DNA from: Comamonas_C sp026954015
Lineage (GTDB): Bacteria > Pseudomonadota > Gammaproteobacteria > Burkholderiales > Burkholderiaceae_C
Direction of reading: 5' to 3'
NCBI GenBank assembly: GCA_035063785.1
Contig: JAPSFS010000003.1
Coordinates: forward strand, 1 to 64,000
Length of the DNA stretch: 64,000 nt
The notes under the pieces were generated by a model. It saw nothing but the letters and a program-made list of their open reading frames with translations, was not told the origin of the DNA and did no database searches. The position numbers and the translations under genes are program-made. Each line of letters opens with the position of its first letter. The stretch's first letter is position 1. Positions 16,200 through 24,735 of this stretch are shown here, one piece after another.

Positions 16200-17084
16200 C
16201 TAACCCCGGCTCGCCCGCACCTCCGCCCACACCACGATCAGCAGCCCCGCGAGCACGCCCGCCAGGCCCAGCCAGGCGAGCGGCTGCTGGCGCTCGCCGA
16301 CGACCAGCACCGCGAGCATGAAGGCGGTGACGGGTTCGCCCAGCGCCAGCGTGACGCCGGTGGCGCCGGAGATGTGGCGCAGGCCGCTGGTGAAGAGCAG
16401 GTAGGCCACCCCCGTGCTCACGAGGCCGAGAAACAGCACCACGGCCCAGGCGCCGGCGCCCACGTGCAGCGGCCCGGCCAGCCCCCAGGCGGTGGGCACC
16501 GAGAGCAACGCGGCCGAGCCGAACACCGCGAGGTTGGTGCGCGCCGGGTCGAGCCGCGCGACGATGCGTTTGTTGACCAGCGCGTACGCCGCGTACGAGA
16601 GCCCCGCCAGCAGGCACAGCGCCACGCCCGCCACCGACAGGTGCGCGCCGCCGCCCTGGCCCAGCGCCATCGCCACGCCCCCGGCCACGCCCACGAGCGT
16701 GCCCAGCCACCAGCCTGCGGGCGGCAGGCGCCGCTGCTGCCAGGTCTGCAACAGCCCGGCCCAGATCGGCCCGCTGCCGATGGCGATCGCGGTGCCGAGC
16801 GCGACGCCGCTTTGCTTGACGCCCGCGAAGAAGCTCAGGTTGTAGGCGGCGACGCTCGCACCGCCCAGCGCGATGGCGGCCCACGGCCAGGCCACGGCGC
16901 GCCGGGGCGCGGCGCGCATGAGCAGCGCGAAGAAGCCGCTGGCGATGACGAGGCGCAGCGCCCCCACCCAGTAGGGCGAGAGCGTGGCGGGGGCGAAGCT
17001 CTGCGCGGTGCCGGTCGTGCCCCAGAGGATGGCGGCGGCCAGCACCAGGGCCACGCCGCCCGCCGTGGTGTTGGGTGTGCGCAT
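16200..17084 (-). CDS. EamA/DMT-family transporter
   Basis: This 294-aa inner-membrane protein has about ten predicted transmembrane segments in two EamA repeats, typical of drug/metabolite exporters (RhaT/YdcZ-like). The start MRTPNTTAGGVALVLAAAIL at 17084 puts the first membrane segment at residue 8. The longer frame to 17162 adds a poorly hydrophobic tail with no family support. The C-terminal half shows FTSGLRHISGATGVTLALGE, the usual second-repeat signature. The transported compound is unknown. Its stop lies about 30 bp beyond the tracrRNA terminator; the two are convergent. Confidence 0.88.
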   Translation of the reverse strand: MRTPNTTAGGVALVLAAAILWGTTGTAQSFAPATLSPYWVGALRLVIASGFFALLMRAAPRRAVAWPWAAIALGGASVAAYNLSFFAGVKQSGVALGTAIAIGSGPIWAGLLQTWQQRRLPPAGWWLGTLVGVAGGVAMALGQGGGAHLSVAGVALCLLAGLSYAAYALVNKRIVARLDPARTNLAVFGSAALLSVPTAWGLAGPLHVGAGAWAVVLFLGLVSTGVAYLLFTSGLRHISGATGVTLALGEPVTAFMLAVLVVGERQQPLAWLGLAGVLAGLLIVVWAEVRASRG

Positions 17085-17190
17085 GGGACAATGATGGGGG
17101 GTGCGCGGGGCGGCGATTGTCGCGCAACACTTGAACTCGCGGCGCGGTTCGGGCCTGACCATCCACCTTCAAAAATCTACGTCAAACAAG

Positions 17191-17226
17191 GCTCCGGCGC
17201 TTGCCCAGCAAGCGCTGCCAGCTATT
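17191..17226. repeat. Dispersed palindromic element, family A (copy 2)
   Basis: GGCGCTTGCCCAGCAAGCGC followed by TGCCAGCTATTC. It is an inverted repeat with the same half-sites as the other family A copies. Its CTA supplies the stop codon of the adjacent minus-strand cupin gene, so insertion of the element probably trimmed that gene. Confidence 0.75.
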
Positions 17227-17605
17227 CAACCGATAGTGCACCGCCGCGCAGCGCCTGCAGCACCTGCGCCACGCGCGCGGCCACGGCCTGCGGCGGCGGC
17301 AGCGCGGCGCGCCAGGGCGCGGGCACGGCAAAGCGGCGCGTGCGGGCAAGCCCCGGCTGGTCGGGCGTGTCGATCACGAGGATGCGCGCGCCGCGCTCGG
17401 CGCAGTAGCCGTGGCCCGTGCCCGCGGGAATGACGATGCCGCTTGCGGTATCGACGTAGGCGGCACGCCCGGCCACGTCCAGCTCGATGCAGCCGTCGAG
17501 CGCGTAGAGGATCTGCGCGAAGTCGTGCGCGTGCGCGTGGTGCTCGCCGTCGTAGCGGCGCACGGAGACGACGGGCTCGGTGAGGGCGGCGGGTGGCATC
17601 TCCAA
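17222..17605 (-). CDS. Cupin-domain protein, probable truncated AraC-family regulator
   Basis: This 127-aa protein consists of a cupin ligand-binding fold: VSVRRYDGEHHAHAHDFAQ carries the histidine-rich metal site, followed by GCIELDVAGRAAYV and GIVIPAGTGHGYCA. This looks like the N-terminal sensor of cupin-AraC regulators, but the expected HTH domain of about 100 residues is missing. The stop codon lies inside a family A element. It may be a remnant of an AraC-type gene or a genuine small cupin protein. ATG at 17605; no clear ribosome binding site. Confidence 0.7.
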   Translation of the reverse strand: MEMPPAALTEPVVSVRRYDGEHHAHAHDFAQILYALDGCIELDVAGRAAYVDTASGIVIPAGTGHGYCAERGARILVIDTPDQPGLARTRRFAVPAPWRAALPPPQAVAARVAQVLQALRGGALSVE

Positions 17606-17612
17606 ATGTTAA

Positions 17613-17632
17613 GGCGACGCTGAACAAGCCCC
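17613..17632 (+). repeat. Half copy of dispersed element family C
   Basis: GGCGACGCTGAACAAGCCCC matches the left end of the 161-bp element at 63580-63740 for 16 consecutive bases. No right-end partner is seen nearby, so this is a solo end or relic. It lies just upstream of the cupin gene start. Confidence 0.65.
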
Positions 17633-17670
17633 TCGCGCGCGCCGTGGCGTGAGGCACGGTACCTTCCTTG

Positions 17671-17718
17671 TTTTGATAGCTGCTCGCGCTTGATGGACAA
17701 GCGCTGGGGACGGTTTTG
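17671..17718. repeat. Dispersed palindromic element, family A (copy 3)
   Basis: TTTTGATAGCTGCTCGCGCT, then TGATGGACAAGCGCTGGGG. This is the cleanest copy in the window: a GCGCTTG/CAAGCGC stem with a short loop, flanked by T-rich sequence. It lies between the cupin gene and ampG, close to the half copy of family C. Confidence 0.78.
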
Positions 17719-17778
17719 GTTTGGAACTGCGGCGCCTGCGGATAATGGCGCGTTTCGCCTGCCCCACGCGCCATCTTC

Positions 17779-19107
17779 ATGCCCACCGATACCCCGCCGA
17801 TGCGCCGCTCCTGGCTGGCGGCCTGGCGCGTCTATCTGGAGCCCGCGAGCGTGCGCATGCTCACGCTGGGCTTCGCCGCGGGGCTGCCGCTGCTCTTGGT
17901 GCTGGGCACGCTGTCGTTTCGATTGCGCGAGGCAGGGATCGACCGCACCACCATAGGCTATCTCTCGTGGGTGGGGTTGGCCTATGCCTTCAAGTGGGTG
18001 TGGTCGCCGCTGGTGGACCGGCTGCCGCTGCCGCTGCTCACGCGCGTGCTGGGACGGCGGCGCGGCTGGCTGCTGCTGGCGCAGGCCGTGGTGGCGGCGG
18101 GGCTGGTCGGCATGGCGCTGGTCGATCCGCGCGATGCGCTCGGGCCCATGGTGTGGTGCGCGCTGGTGGTGGCGTTCGGCTCGGCCACGCAGGACATCGC
18201 GCTCGATGCGTTTCGCATCGAATCGGCCGACGCCGACCGGCAGGCGGCGCTCGCGGCGACCTACCAGACGGGCTACCGCCTCGCGATGATCTGGGCCGGC
18301 GCGGGCGTGCTGTGGATCGCGGCGCGCGCCGAGGTGGCGGGTGCGGGCGGCTACCAGACGGGCGCGTGGCGCGCGGCCTACCTCGTGATGGCGGCGTCGA
18401 TGCTGGTGGGCGCGGTGACGGTGCTGCTCTCGCCCGAGCCCGACCCGCGCCCGCTGCCGCCGGTGCAGGGCCTGGCGTCGTGGCTGCGCGGCGCGGTGGT
18501 CGAGCCGTTCGCGGATTTCATCCAGCGCTACCGCTGGCAGGCGGCGCTGATCCTGGCGCTCATCGCCATCTACCGCATCAGCGACGTGGTGATGGGCATC
18601 ATGGCCAACCCGTTCTACGTGGACATGGGCTACACCAAGGACGAGGTGGCGGCCGTCACCAAGGTCTTCGGCGTGGTGATGACGCTGGCGGGCGCGTTCG
18701 TGGGCGGCGTGCTCTCGATGCGCCTGGGTGTGATGCGCGTGCTGATGCTGGGCGCGGTGCTCTCGGCGGCGAGCAACCTGCTGTTTGCGTGGCTGGCGAC
18801 GCAGGGGCACGACCTGTACGGGCTGATCGGCGTGGTCTCGGCCGACAACCTCGCGGGCGGCATCGCGTCGGCGGCGTTCATCGCCTACCTGTCGAGCCTG
18901 ACCAACGTGCGCTACTCGGCCACGCAGTACGCGCTGTTCAGCTCGATGATGCTGCTCGCGCCCAAGTGGATCGCGGGGTTTTCCGGCGCGTACGTGGACG
19001 CCCACGGCTACGCCGGCTTCTTCACCGCCACCGCGCTGCTGGGCGTGCCCGTGCTGCTGCTGGTGGCGCTGGCGGCGCGCGCCAGAAGCGCCAGCGGCGC
19101 CGGATGA
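17779..19107 (+). CDS. ampG: AmpG-family muropeptide permease (MFS)
   Basis: This 442-aa inner-membrane protein has 12 predicted membrane segments. AmpG imports N-acetylglucosaminyl-anhydromuramyl peptides for cell-wall recycling. Typical segments are MLTLGFAAGLPLLLVLGTLS, YAFKWVWSPLVDR, GSATQDIALDAFRIE and ISDVVMGIMANPFYVDMGY. The length is within the family range (about 420-490 aa). The stop codon TGA overlaps an ATG that begins a tiny 11-codon frame leading to the MATE gene. Family members can affect beta-lactamase induction; no ampC is seen here. Confidence 0.9.
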   Translation: MPTDTPPMRRSWLAAWRVYLEPASVRMLTLGFAAGLPLLLVLGTLSFRLREAGIDRTTIGYLSWVGLAYAFKWVWSPLVDRLPLPLLTRVLGRRRGWLLLAQAVVAAGLVGMALVDPRDALGPMVWCALVVAFGSATQDIALDAFRIESADADRQAALAATYQTGYRLAMIWAGAGVLWIAARAEVAGAGGYQTGAWRAAYLVMAASMLVGAVTVLLSPEPDPRPLPPVQGLASWLRGAVVEPFADFIQRYRWQAALILALIAIYRISDVVMGIMANPFYVDMGYTKDEVAAVTKVFGVVMTLAGAFVGGVLSMRLGVMRVLMLGAVLSAASNLLFAWLATQGHDLYGLIGVVSADNLAGGIASAAFIAYLSSLTNVRYSATQYALFSSMMLLAPKWIAGFSGAYVDAHGYAGFFTATALLGVPVLLLVALAARARSASGAG

Positions 19108-19135
19108 GCGCGCCATACCGCGACGGAGTGCCATC

Positions 19136-20509
19136 CTGAACGCTGCCCGATCCGCCGCGCCGTCGCGCCAGCGCCCGCTGTGGCGCACCTACCTGGCCTT
19201 CCTCGGGCCCATGGTGCTGGCCAACATCCTGCAGTCGCTCTCGGGCAGCGTGAACGGGGTCTATATCGGCCAGATGCTGGGCACCGACGCGCTGGCTGCC
19301 GTGGCGGGCATGTTCCCCGTGGTGTTCTTCTTCATCGCGCTGGTGATCGGCGTGGGTGCGGGCGCCTCGGTGCTCATCGGCCAGGCCTGGGGCGCGCGCG
19401 AGCCGCACAAGGTCAAGGCCATCGCGGGCACGGCGCTGGCGCTGGGCGGCCTCATCGGCCTGCTGGCGGCCGCGCTGGGCGAGCTGTTCGCACGCCCGGC
19501 GCTGATGGCGCTGGGCACCGCACCCGAGCTGCTGCCGGAGGCCGTGGCCTACGCCCGCGTGCTGATGCTGAGCATGCCGCTGCTGCTGGTGTTCATCCTG
19601 TACACGCAGCTGCTGCGCGGCGTGGGCGACACGGTGACGCCGCTGCTGGCGCTGTGCCTGTCCACGGCCATCGGGCTCGTGGTGACGCCGGCGCTGATCC
19701 GCGGCTGGCTCGGGCTGCCGCGCCTGGGCGTGGTGAGCGCGGCGGTGGCGGGCTGGGTGTCGTTCAGCGTGGCGCTGGCGTTCCTGTGGTTCTACCTGCG
19801 CCGCAGGCGCCACCCGCTCGCGCCCGACGCCGAGCTGCTGCGCGACCTGCGCATAGCCCCGGCGCTGCTGCGCGCGGTGCTGCGCATCGGCGTGCCCACC
19901 GGCGTGCAGATGGTGACCATCGCGACGGCGGAGCTGGCCATCCTGGGCCTGGTCAACGCCTACGGGGCGGACGCCACGGCGGCCTACGGCGCGGTGAACC
20001 AGATCGTCAACTACGTGCAGTTCCCGGCGATCTCCATCGCCATCACGGCGTCTATCCTGGGCGCGCAGGCGATCGGCGCGGGGCGCACGCAGCAGCTGCC
20101 CGCCATCGTCCGCACCGGGCTGGCGCTGAACCTGGCGCTGACGGGCGGCCTGGTGCTGCTGGGCTACCTGCTGTCGCACTGGCTGCTGGGGTTCTTCCTC
20201 ACCACGGCGCGCGTGCTGGAGATGGCGCAGACGCTGCTGCACGTGATGCTCTGGGCCAGCGTGGTGTTCGGCATGCAGGCGGTGGTGGCGGGGGTGATGC
20301 GCGCCAGCGGCACGGTGTGGGTGCCCACGGGCATCAGCATCGCGTGCATCGTGCTGGTGCAGCTACCGGCGGCGCACCTGCTGTCGGCGCGCTTCGGGCT
20401 CAAGGGCGTGTGGATGTCCTACCCCGTGGTCTTCGTCGCCATGCTGGCGCTGCAAAGCAGCTTCTACCTGCTGGTGTGGCGCTACCGCCGGATCGAGCGG
20501 CTGGTATGA
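19136..20509 (+). CDS. MATE-family efflux transporter, start codon unclear
   Basis: This multidrug/toxin extrusion protein has 12 membrane segments. Homology-like sequence starts before the first in-frame ATG (19211): the codons before it encode PLWRTYLAFLGP, a normal MATE N-terminus. No in-frame ATG, GTG or TTG precedes it. A CTG at 19136 has GGAG 7 nt upstream and would give 457 aa. Alternatively the ATG at 19104 (MSAPYRDGVPS, overlapping the ampG stop) is the true start and one base is missing near 19135. Core signatures include NILQSLSGSVNGVYIGQML and GVGDTVTPLLALCLS. Substrates are unknown. Confidence 0.85.
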   Translation: MNAARSAAPSRQRPLWRTYLAFLGPMVLANILQSLSGSVNGVYIGQMLGTDALAAVAGMFPVVFFFIALVIGVGAGASVLIGQAWGAREPHKVKAIAGTALALGGLIGLLAAALGELFARPALMALGTAPELLPEAVAYARVLMLSMPLLLVFILYTQLLRGVGDTVTPLLALCLSTAIGLVVTPALIRGWLGLPRLGVVSAAVAGWVSFSVALAFLWFYLRRRRHPLAPDAELLRDLRIAPALLRAVLRIGVPTGVQMVTIATAELAILGLVNAYGADATAAYGAVNQIVNYVQFPAISIAITASILGAQAIGAGRTQQLPAIVRTGLALNLALTGGLVLLGYLLSHWLLGFFLTTARVLEMAQTLLHVMLWASVVFGMQAVVAGVMRASGTVWVPTGISIACIVLVQLPAAHLLSARFGLKGVWMSYPVVFVAMLALQSSFYLLVWRYRRIERLV

Positions 20510-20575
20510 GTACATTTACCGCAGCTTTACCCTCGCGACAACGCGCCGAGATGCCCGTCGCTCAGGATATTCCGC

Positions 20576-21292
20576 ATGAATGCCCAACTGTTGATGATCG
20601 AAGACGACCACCGCCTGGCGCAGATGGTGGTGCAGTACCTGGGCCAGTCGGCGCTGCAGGTGGAGCACGTGGACAACGCCACCGCGGGCCTGGCGCGGCT
20701 CACCGCGCCCGAGGGCGGGCAACTGCCCGACCTGGTCATCCTCGACCTGATGCTGCCCGACCTGGACGGTCTGGAGGTGTGCCGGCGCGTGCGCGCGCTG
20801 CCGGGCGCGGCGGGCAAGGTGCCGGTGCTGATGCTCACCGCCAAGGGGGACCCCATGGACCGCGTGATCGGCCTGGAGGTGGGCGCGGACGACTACCTGC
20901 CCAAGCCGTTCGAGCCGCGCGAGCTGCTCGCGCGCATCCGCGCCATCCTGCGCCGGCGCGAGGGCGGCGCGCAGGCCACCGGCAACGTGATGCGCTTCGG
21001 CAGCCTGGAGATCGACCGCGACGCGCGCACCGTGAGCGTGGCCGGGCAGCTCGCGGAGCTGACCTCCTACCAGTTCGACCTGCTCGTGACCATGGCCGAG
21101 CGCGCCGGGCGCGTGCTCACGCGCGACCAGATCATGGAAGCGGTGCGCGGGCGCGAGCTGGAGGCGTTCGACCGCTCGATCGACGTGCACATGGGGCGCA
21201 TCCGCGCCGCGATCGAGGCCGACGTGAAGAACCCCAGGCGCATCCTCACGGTGCGCGGCGTGGGCTACGTCTTCGCCAAGCACCAGGATTGA
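20576..21292 (+). CDS. OmpR/PhoB-family response regulator
   Basis: This 238-aa regulator has a receiver domain (about 4-120) with the acidic pair ED at 9-10, phospho-acceptor D57 (LVILDLMLPD), T at LMLTAKGD and K at YLPKPFEP. The C-terminal winged helix covers about 135-235 (TSYQFDLLVTMAERAG, SIDVHMGRIRAAIE). It resembles the RstA branch. It is 16 bp upstream of its kinase gene, and the two form a standard pair. The stimulus and target genes are not evident from the window. Confidence 0.92.
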   Translation: MNAQLLMIEDDHRLAQMVVQYLGQSALQVEHVDNATAGLARLTAPEGGQLPDLVILDLMLPDLDGLEVCRRVRALPGAAGKVPVLMLTAKGDPMDRVIGLEVGADDYLPKPFEPRELLARIRAILRRREGGAQATGNVMRFGSLEIDRDARTVSVAGQLAELTSYQFDLLVTMAERAGRVLTRDQIMEAVRGRELEAFDRSIDVHMGRIRAAIEADVKNPRRILTVRGVGYVFAKHQD

Positions 21293-21308
21293 GACGGCAG
21301 GTCCTGCG

Positions 21309-22565
21309 ATGCTCGGCCCCTTTTCGCGGCGCCTGTACCTGCGCATCTGGCTGGCCACCGTGGGCGGCGTGCTGGTGTTCGCGCTCGTCGTCGGCTGGGC
21401 CTGGCGCATCGCGGCCGAGCACAACGCGCAGGCGTTCAACGCGCCGCCGCCGCGCGAGCTGCAGATCACCGACGAGCAGGGCCGCGCGCTGCTGCAGGGC
21501 CTGGCCACGCGCGAGCCCGGCAACCCCGAGAGCGGCGTGACCTACCAGATCGAGGCGCCCGACGGCCGCGCCTACACGCTGCGCATGGCGCCGCGCGTGC
21601 GCCCCCCCGGCAACCGGGGGCGCCTGGCCGGGCCGTTCTGGCTGCAGCCGCCCTACGGCTTCTTGTGGATTCTCGCTTTCGTGGGTCTGGCGGTGACGCT
21701 GGGCGTGTTTCCCATCATTCGCAAGCTCCTGCAGCGCCTGGAGCGGCTGCAGCGCAGCGTGCAGCGATTTGGCGAGGGCGATTTGTCGGTGCGCGTACCC
21801 GAGCAGGGGCACGACGAGGTGGCGCAGCTTGCGCGCCAGTTCAACGCCGCGGCCGCGCGCGTGCAGGCGCTGGTGCAGTCGCACAAGTCGCTGCTGGCCA
21901 ACGCCTCGCACGAGCTGCGCTCGCCGCTGGCGCGCATCCGCATGGGGCTGGAGCTGCTCGCCAGCGGCACGCCCTCGCCCGAGACGCATGCCGAGGTGCA
22001 GCGCAACATCGCCGAGCTGGACCAGTTGATCGACGAAATCCTGCTCGCCAGCCGCCTGGACGCCGGCGCGGCGAGCGTGGGCACGGTGGAGATGGTGGAC
22101 CTCGTGGGCCTGGCGGCGGAGGAATGCGCGCGCGTCGATGCCGAGCTGGAACTGGCCGAGGGCGCGGCACTGCCCGAGGTGCCAGGCATCGTGAAACTCC
22201 TGCGCCGCGCGGTGCGCAACCTGCTGGAGAACGCGCGCCGCTACAGCGACGGCGCGGTCACGCTGCACCTTGCGCGCGAAGGCAGCGCGGTGCTGCTGCG
22301 CGTGAGCGACCACGGCCCCGGCGTGCCGCCCGACCAGCGCGAACACATCTTCGAGCCCTTCTATCGCCTGCCGGGCGCGAGCGAGCGCTTTGGCGGCGTG
22401 GGTCTGGGCCTGGCGCTGGTGCGCTCGATCGCCGAGCGCCATGGCGGGCACGCGCACTGCGAGAGCCGCCCCGACGGCCTGCCGGGTGCGAGCTTCGTGC
22501 TGAGCCTGCCGCTTCAAGGTCCTGCGCCCCGCGCTGCCGAAGGCACTGACCGCGGCGCGGTTTAG
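21309..22565 (+). CDS. Sensor histidine kinase (RstB-like)
   Basis: This 418-aa membrane kinase partners the preceding regulator. It has a transmembrane segment near 12-32, a short periplasmic loop of about 80 residues, a second membrane segment (GFLWILAFVGLAVTLGVF, about 118-136), a HAMP domain, the phospho-acceptor H202 (NASHELRSPLARIRMGLEL), an N box (NLLENARRYSDGA) and ATP-binding glycine boxes (DHGPGVPP, GVGLGLALVRSIAERHGG). The small periplasmic loop suggests sensing of membrane or envelope conditions, but this is inference. All catalytic motifs are present. Confidence 0.92.
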   Translation: MLGPFSRRLYLRIWLATVGGVLVFALVVGWAWRIAAEHNAQAFNAPPPRELQITDEQGRALLQGLATREPGNPESGVTYQIEAPDGRAYTLRMAPRVRPPGNRGRLAGPFWLQPPYGFLWILAFVGLAVTLGVFPIIRKLLQRLERLQRSVQRFGEGDLSVRVPEQGHDEVAQLARQFNAAAARVQALVQSHKSLLANASHELRSPLARIRMGLELLASGTPSPETHAEVQRNIAELDQLIDEILLASRLDAGAASVGTVEMVDLVGLAAEECARVDAELELAEGAALPEVPGIVKLLRRAVRNLLENARRYSDGAVTLHLAREGSAVLLRVSDHGPGVPPDQREHIFEPFYRLPGASERFGGVGLGLALVRSIAERHGGHAHCESRPDGLPGASFVLSLPLQGPAPRAAEGTDRGAV

Positions 22566-22617
22566 GGACATGTGCCGCGGCGCAGGCCGTACCATGCGCG
22601 CGATCGGAGAACCACGC

Positions 22618-23064
22618 ATGCAGTTGCTCAAACACCTCGGGCTGCCCGCCATCGCCGCGCTGGCGCTCATCGCCACCGGCGCCTGCGCGCAAAGCACCGC
22701 CGAACCCATGGCGCTGCGCGGCGTGATGCAGCAGATGGACCACGACGCGCAGGCCGCCTCCGCGGCGATCGAGCGCAAGGACTGGATGGCCGTCGCCACG
22801 CTCGCGAGCCTGCTCGCGCGCCACAGCGAGCCGCCGATGAGCGAGCGCATGCGCATCCTCGGCTGGCTGCTCACCGACGCCACGACGTTTCGCAACTACG
22901 ACAAGCAGGTGAAGGCCGCCGCGACGCAGTTGCAGACGGCCGCGCTCAAGGCCGACGCGGCCGAGAGCCGCGCCGCGTACCAGCGCATGCAGCAAAGCTG
23001 CGACGGCTGCCACAACAGCTTTCGCGCGAAATACCTCGATCATTTCTACGGCAACAAACCGTAG
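22618..23064 (+). CDS. Periplasmic c-type cytochrome of the cytochrome c' fold
   Basis: This 148-aa protein has a signal peptide ending near GACAQ and a single C-terminal haem site CDGCH (QQSCDGCHNSFRAKY). The long helical body with the haem motif near the C-terminus is typical of cytochrome c' and c-556-like proteins. The ATG at 22618 follows GGAGA by 7 nt; the frame extends upstream without family support. Electron-transfer partner and function are unknown. Related proteins bind NO or take part in thiosulfate metabolism. Confidence 0.85.
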   Translation: MQLLKHLGLPAIAALALIATGACAQSTAEPMALRGVMQQMDHDAQAASAAIERKDWMAVATLASLLARHSEPPMSERMRILGWLLTDATTFRNYDKQVKAAATQLQTAALKADAAESRAAYQRMQQSCDGCHNSFRAKYLDHFYGNKP

Positions 23065-23069
23065 GTCAC

Positions 23070-23774
23070 TTATGCCCTGGACGGCGCACCCGGCATGAAA
23101 TCGTCGAGCGCCAACCCCTTTTCCTGGAGCAGCGCCTCGAGCACCGGCGCCAGCCGCCCGAGCTGCTCGGTCACCGCCGCGCGCACGGTATCGACCATCA
23201 CCTGCGTGGCGCGCTCGATCTCGATGTTCAAGAGGCTCCCCTCGCGCTTGTCCTGAAACACCGTGGCGCGGCGCGTCTCGGGGATCAGCCAGACCTCGAA
23301 CCAGCCCTCGGCGCGGTTGCATTCGGCCACCGTGAGGCTCGCGCCGTGCACCGCGATGTAGCCGCGCGCGAACACGTAGCGCATGTGCGACGGCGGCAGC
23401 GCGATGCGCCAGATGAGGTTGTTCTCCTGCGTGCGCACCAGCGCCAGCGTCCCGGTGCAATCCACGTGGCCCGAGAGCGGGTGACCGCCGATCTCCGCGC
23501 CGTCGCGCGCCGCGCGCTCCACGTTCACGCGCTGGCTGCGGGCGTAGCCGCCCAGCGTGGTCACCGCCAGGCTTTGCTGCACCACGTCGAAGCACGCGCG
23601 CGTGGGGGAGACGAGCGTCGTGACCGTCAGGCACACGCCGTCGACCGCGACACTCGCGCCCACCGCAAGGCCCTCGCAGAAGCCCTCGGGAAACTCGATC
23701 GTGAAGCTGCGCAGGCCGGGGCGGTCGTCAATGGCGACGATGCGCGCAACGGCCTGGACGATGCCGGTGAACAT
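23070..23774 (-). CDS. ribE: Riboflavin synthase alpha chain
   Basis: This 234-aa enzyme dismutates two 6,7-dimethyl-8-ribityllumazine molecules to riboflavin. The start MFTGIVQAVARI is the invariant N-terminus of the family. Two lumazine-binding barrels are visible, each with GASVAVDGVCLTV or GYIAVHGASLTV. The frame is open further upstream, but MFTGIVQ fixes the start. The C-terminal tail is slightly longer than in E. coli (213 aa). No FMN riboswitch was recognised upstream. The gene is divergent from the lipase and convergent with the cytochrome gene. Confidence 0.95.
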   Translation of the reverse strand: MFTGIVQAVARIVAIDDRPGLRSFTIEFPEGFCEGLAVGASVAVDGVCLTVTTLVSPTRACFDVVQQSLAVTTLGGYARSQRVNVERAARDGAEIGGHPLSGHVDCTGTLALVRTQENNLIWRIALPPSHMRYVFARGYIAVHGASLTVAECNRAEGWFEVWLIPETRRATVFQDKREGSLLNIEIERATQVMVDTVRAAVTEQLGRLAPVLEALLQEKGLALDDFMPGAPSRA

Positions 23775-23859
23775 GGCGCGGTCTCTGGCGGTACGGTGCG
23801 AAGCATTGTGCCATCCGCGCACCGACCCGGTACCATGGCACAACCCCACCCGAGCACCT

Positions 23860-24702
23860 ATGACCGCCACCGCACTGACCCGCCCAGACGGCGAACGCCT
23901 CGCGCTGCGCGACTGGCCGCCGCCCGCCATCGCGCGCCGCGCCACCGTGCTGCTGGTGCACGGCCTGGGCGAGCACAGCGGGCGCTACGAGCATCTGGCG
24001 CGCGAACTCGGCCGTTGCGGCTGCGCAGTGCGCGGCTACGACCACCACGGCCACGGGCGCTCCAGCGGCGTGCGCGGCGCGCTGCCGCAGGCCGACCGGC
24101 TGCTGACCGACCTGGCCGCGGTGGTGGACGCCACGCGCGCCGCGATGCCCGCGGGCGAGCCGCTCATCCTGCTGGGCCACAGCATGGGCGGGCTCGTGAC
24201 CGCGAGCTTCGTCGCGCGCGCGCTGCGTCCCGTGGACGCGCTGGTGCTCTCGTCACCGGCGCTCGCGATCTTCACGAGCCCGCTGCAAAAGCTGCTGCTC
24301 GCCACGCTGCCGCAGTGGCTGCCGAACCTGCGCGTGGGCAACGGCCTGAACCCGCGCCAGCTCTCGCACGACGCGGCGGTGGTGGCCGCCTACAAGGCCG
24401 ACCCGCTGTGCCACGACCGCATCAGCACGCGCCTGGCGCACTTCCTCGCCACCGAGGGCGCTGCCACGCTGGCGCACGCCGGTGCGTGGCCGCTGCCCAC
24501 GCTGCTGCTGTGGGGCAGCGCCGACCGCATGGTGGACCCCGCGGGCTGCCGCGCGCTGGCCGCCGCCGCTCCGGCTGGCCGCGTGAGCGCGCACGAATTC
24601 GCCGGGTACTACCACGAGATCTTCAACGAGGCGGACCCCGCGCCGGTGTTCGCGGCGCTGCGCACGTGGGTTGAGAATTTCTTGAACAAAAACGGGAGCT
24701 AG
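23860..24702 (+). CDS. Alpha/beta hydrolase, monoacylglycerol lipase type
   Basis: This 280-aa serine hydrolase has the oxyanion-hole motif VLLVHGLGEHSGRY, the nucleophile elbow LLGHSMGGLV (serine near 105), a catalytic Asp around LLLWGSADRMVD and a His in GYYHEIFNE. These features match the Hydrolase_4 / monoglyceride lipase family, which acts on lysophospholipids or monoacylglycerols. The start MTATALTRPDGERLALRDW at 23860 fits best; upstream codons overlap ribE. The last residues (NKNGS) and the stop are encoded by a family A repeat element. Confidence 0.88.
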   Translation: MTATALTRPDGERLALRDWPPPAIARRATVLLVHGLGEHSGRYEHLARELGRCGCAVRGYDHHGHGRSSGVRGALPQADRLLTDLAAVVDATRAAMPAGEPLILLGHSMGGLVTASFVARALRPVDALVLSSPALAIFTSPLQKLLLATLPQWLPNLRVGNGLNPRQLSHDAAVVAAYKADPLCHDRISTRLAHFLATEGAATLAHAGAWPLPTLLLWGSADRMVDPAGCRALAAAAPAGRVSAHEFAGYYHEIFNEADPAPVFAALRTWVENFLNKNGS

Positions 24703-24735
24703 CGCTTGCCCGGCAAGCGCAGGCAGCTCACATTT
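24686..24735. repeat. Dispersed palindromic element, family A (copy 4)
   Basis: AACAAAAACGGGAGCTAGCG, then CTTGCCCGGCAAGCGCAGGC. It fills the gap between the convergent lipase and rsmE genes and supplies the lipase stop codon. The stem could act as a bidirectional terminator, although no long T-run follows it. Confidence 0.72.
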
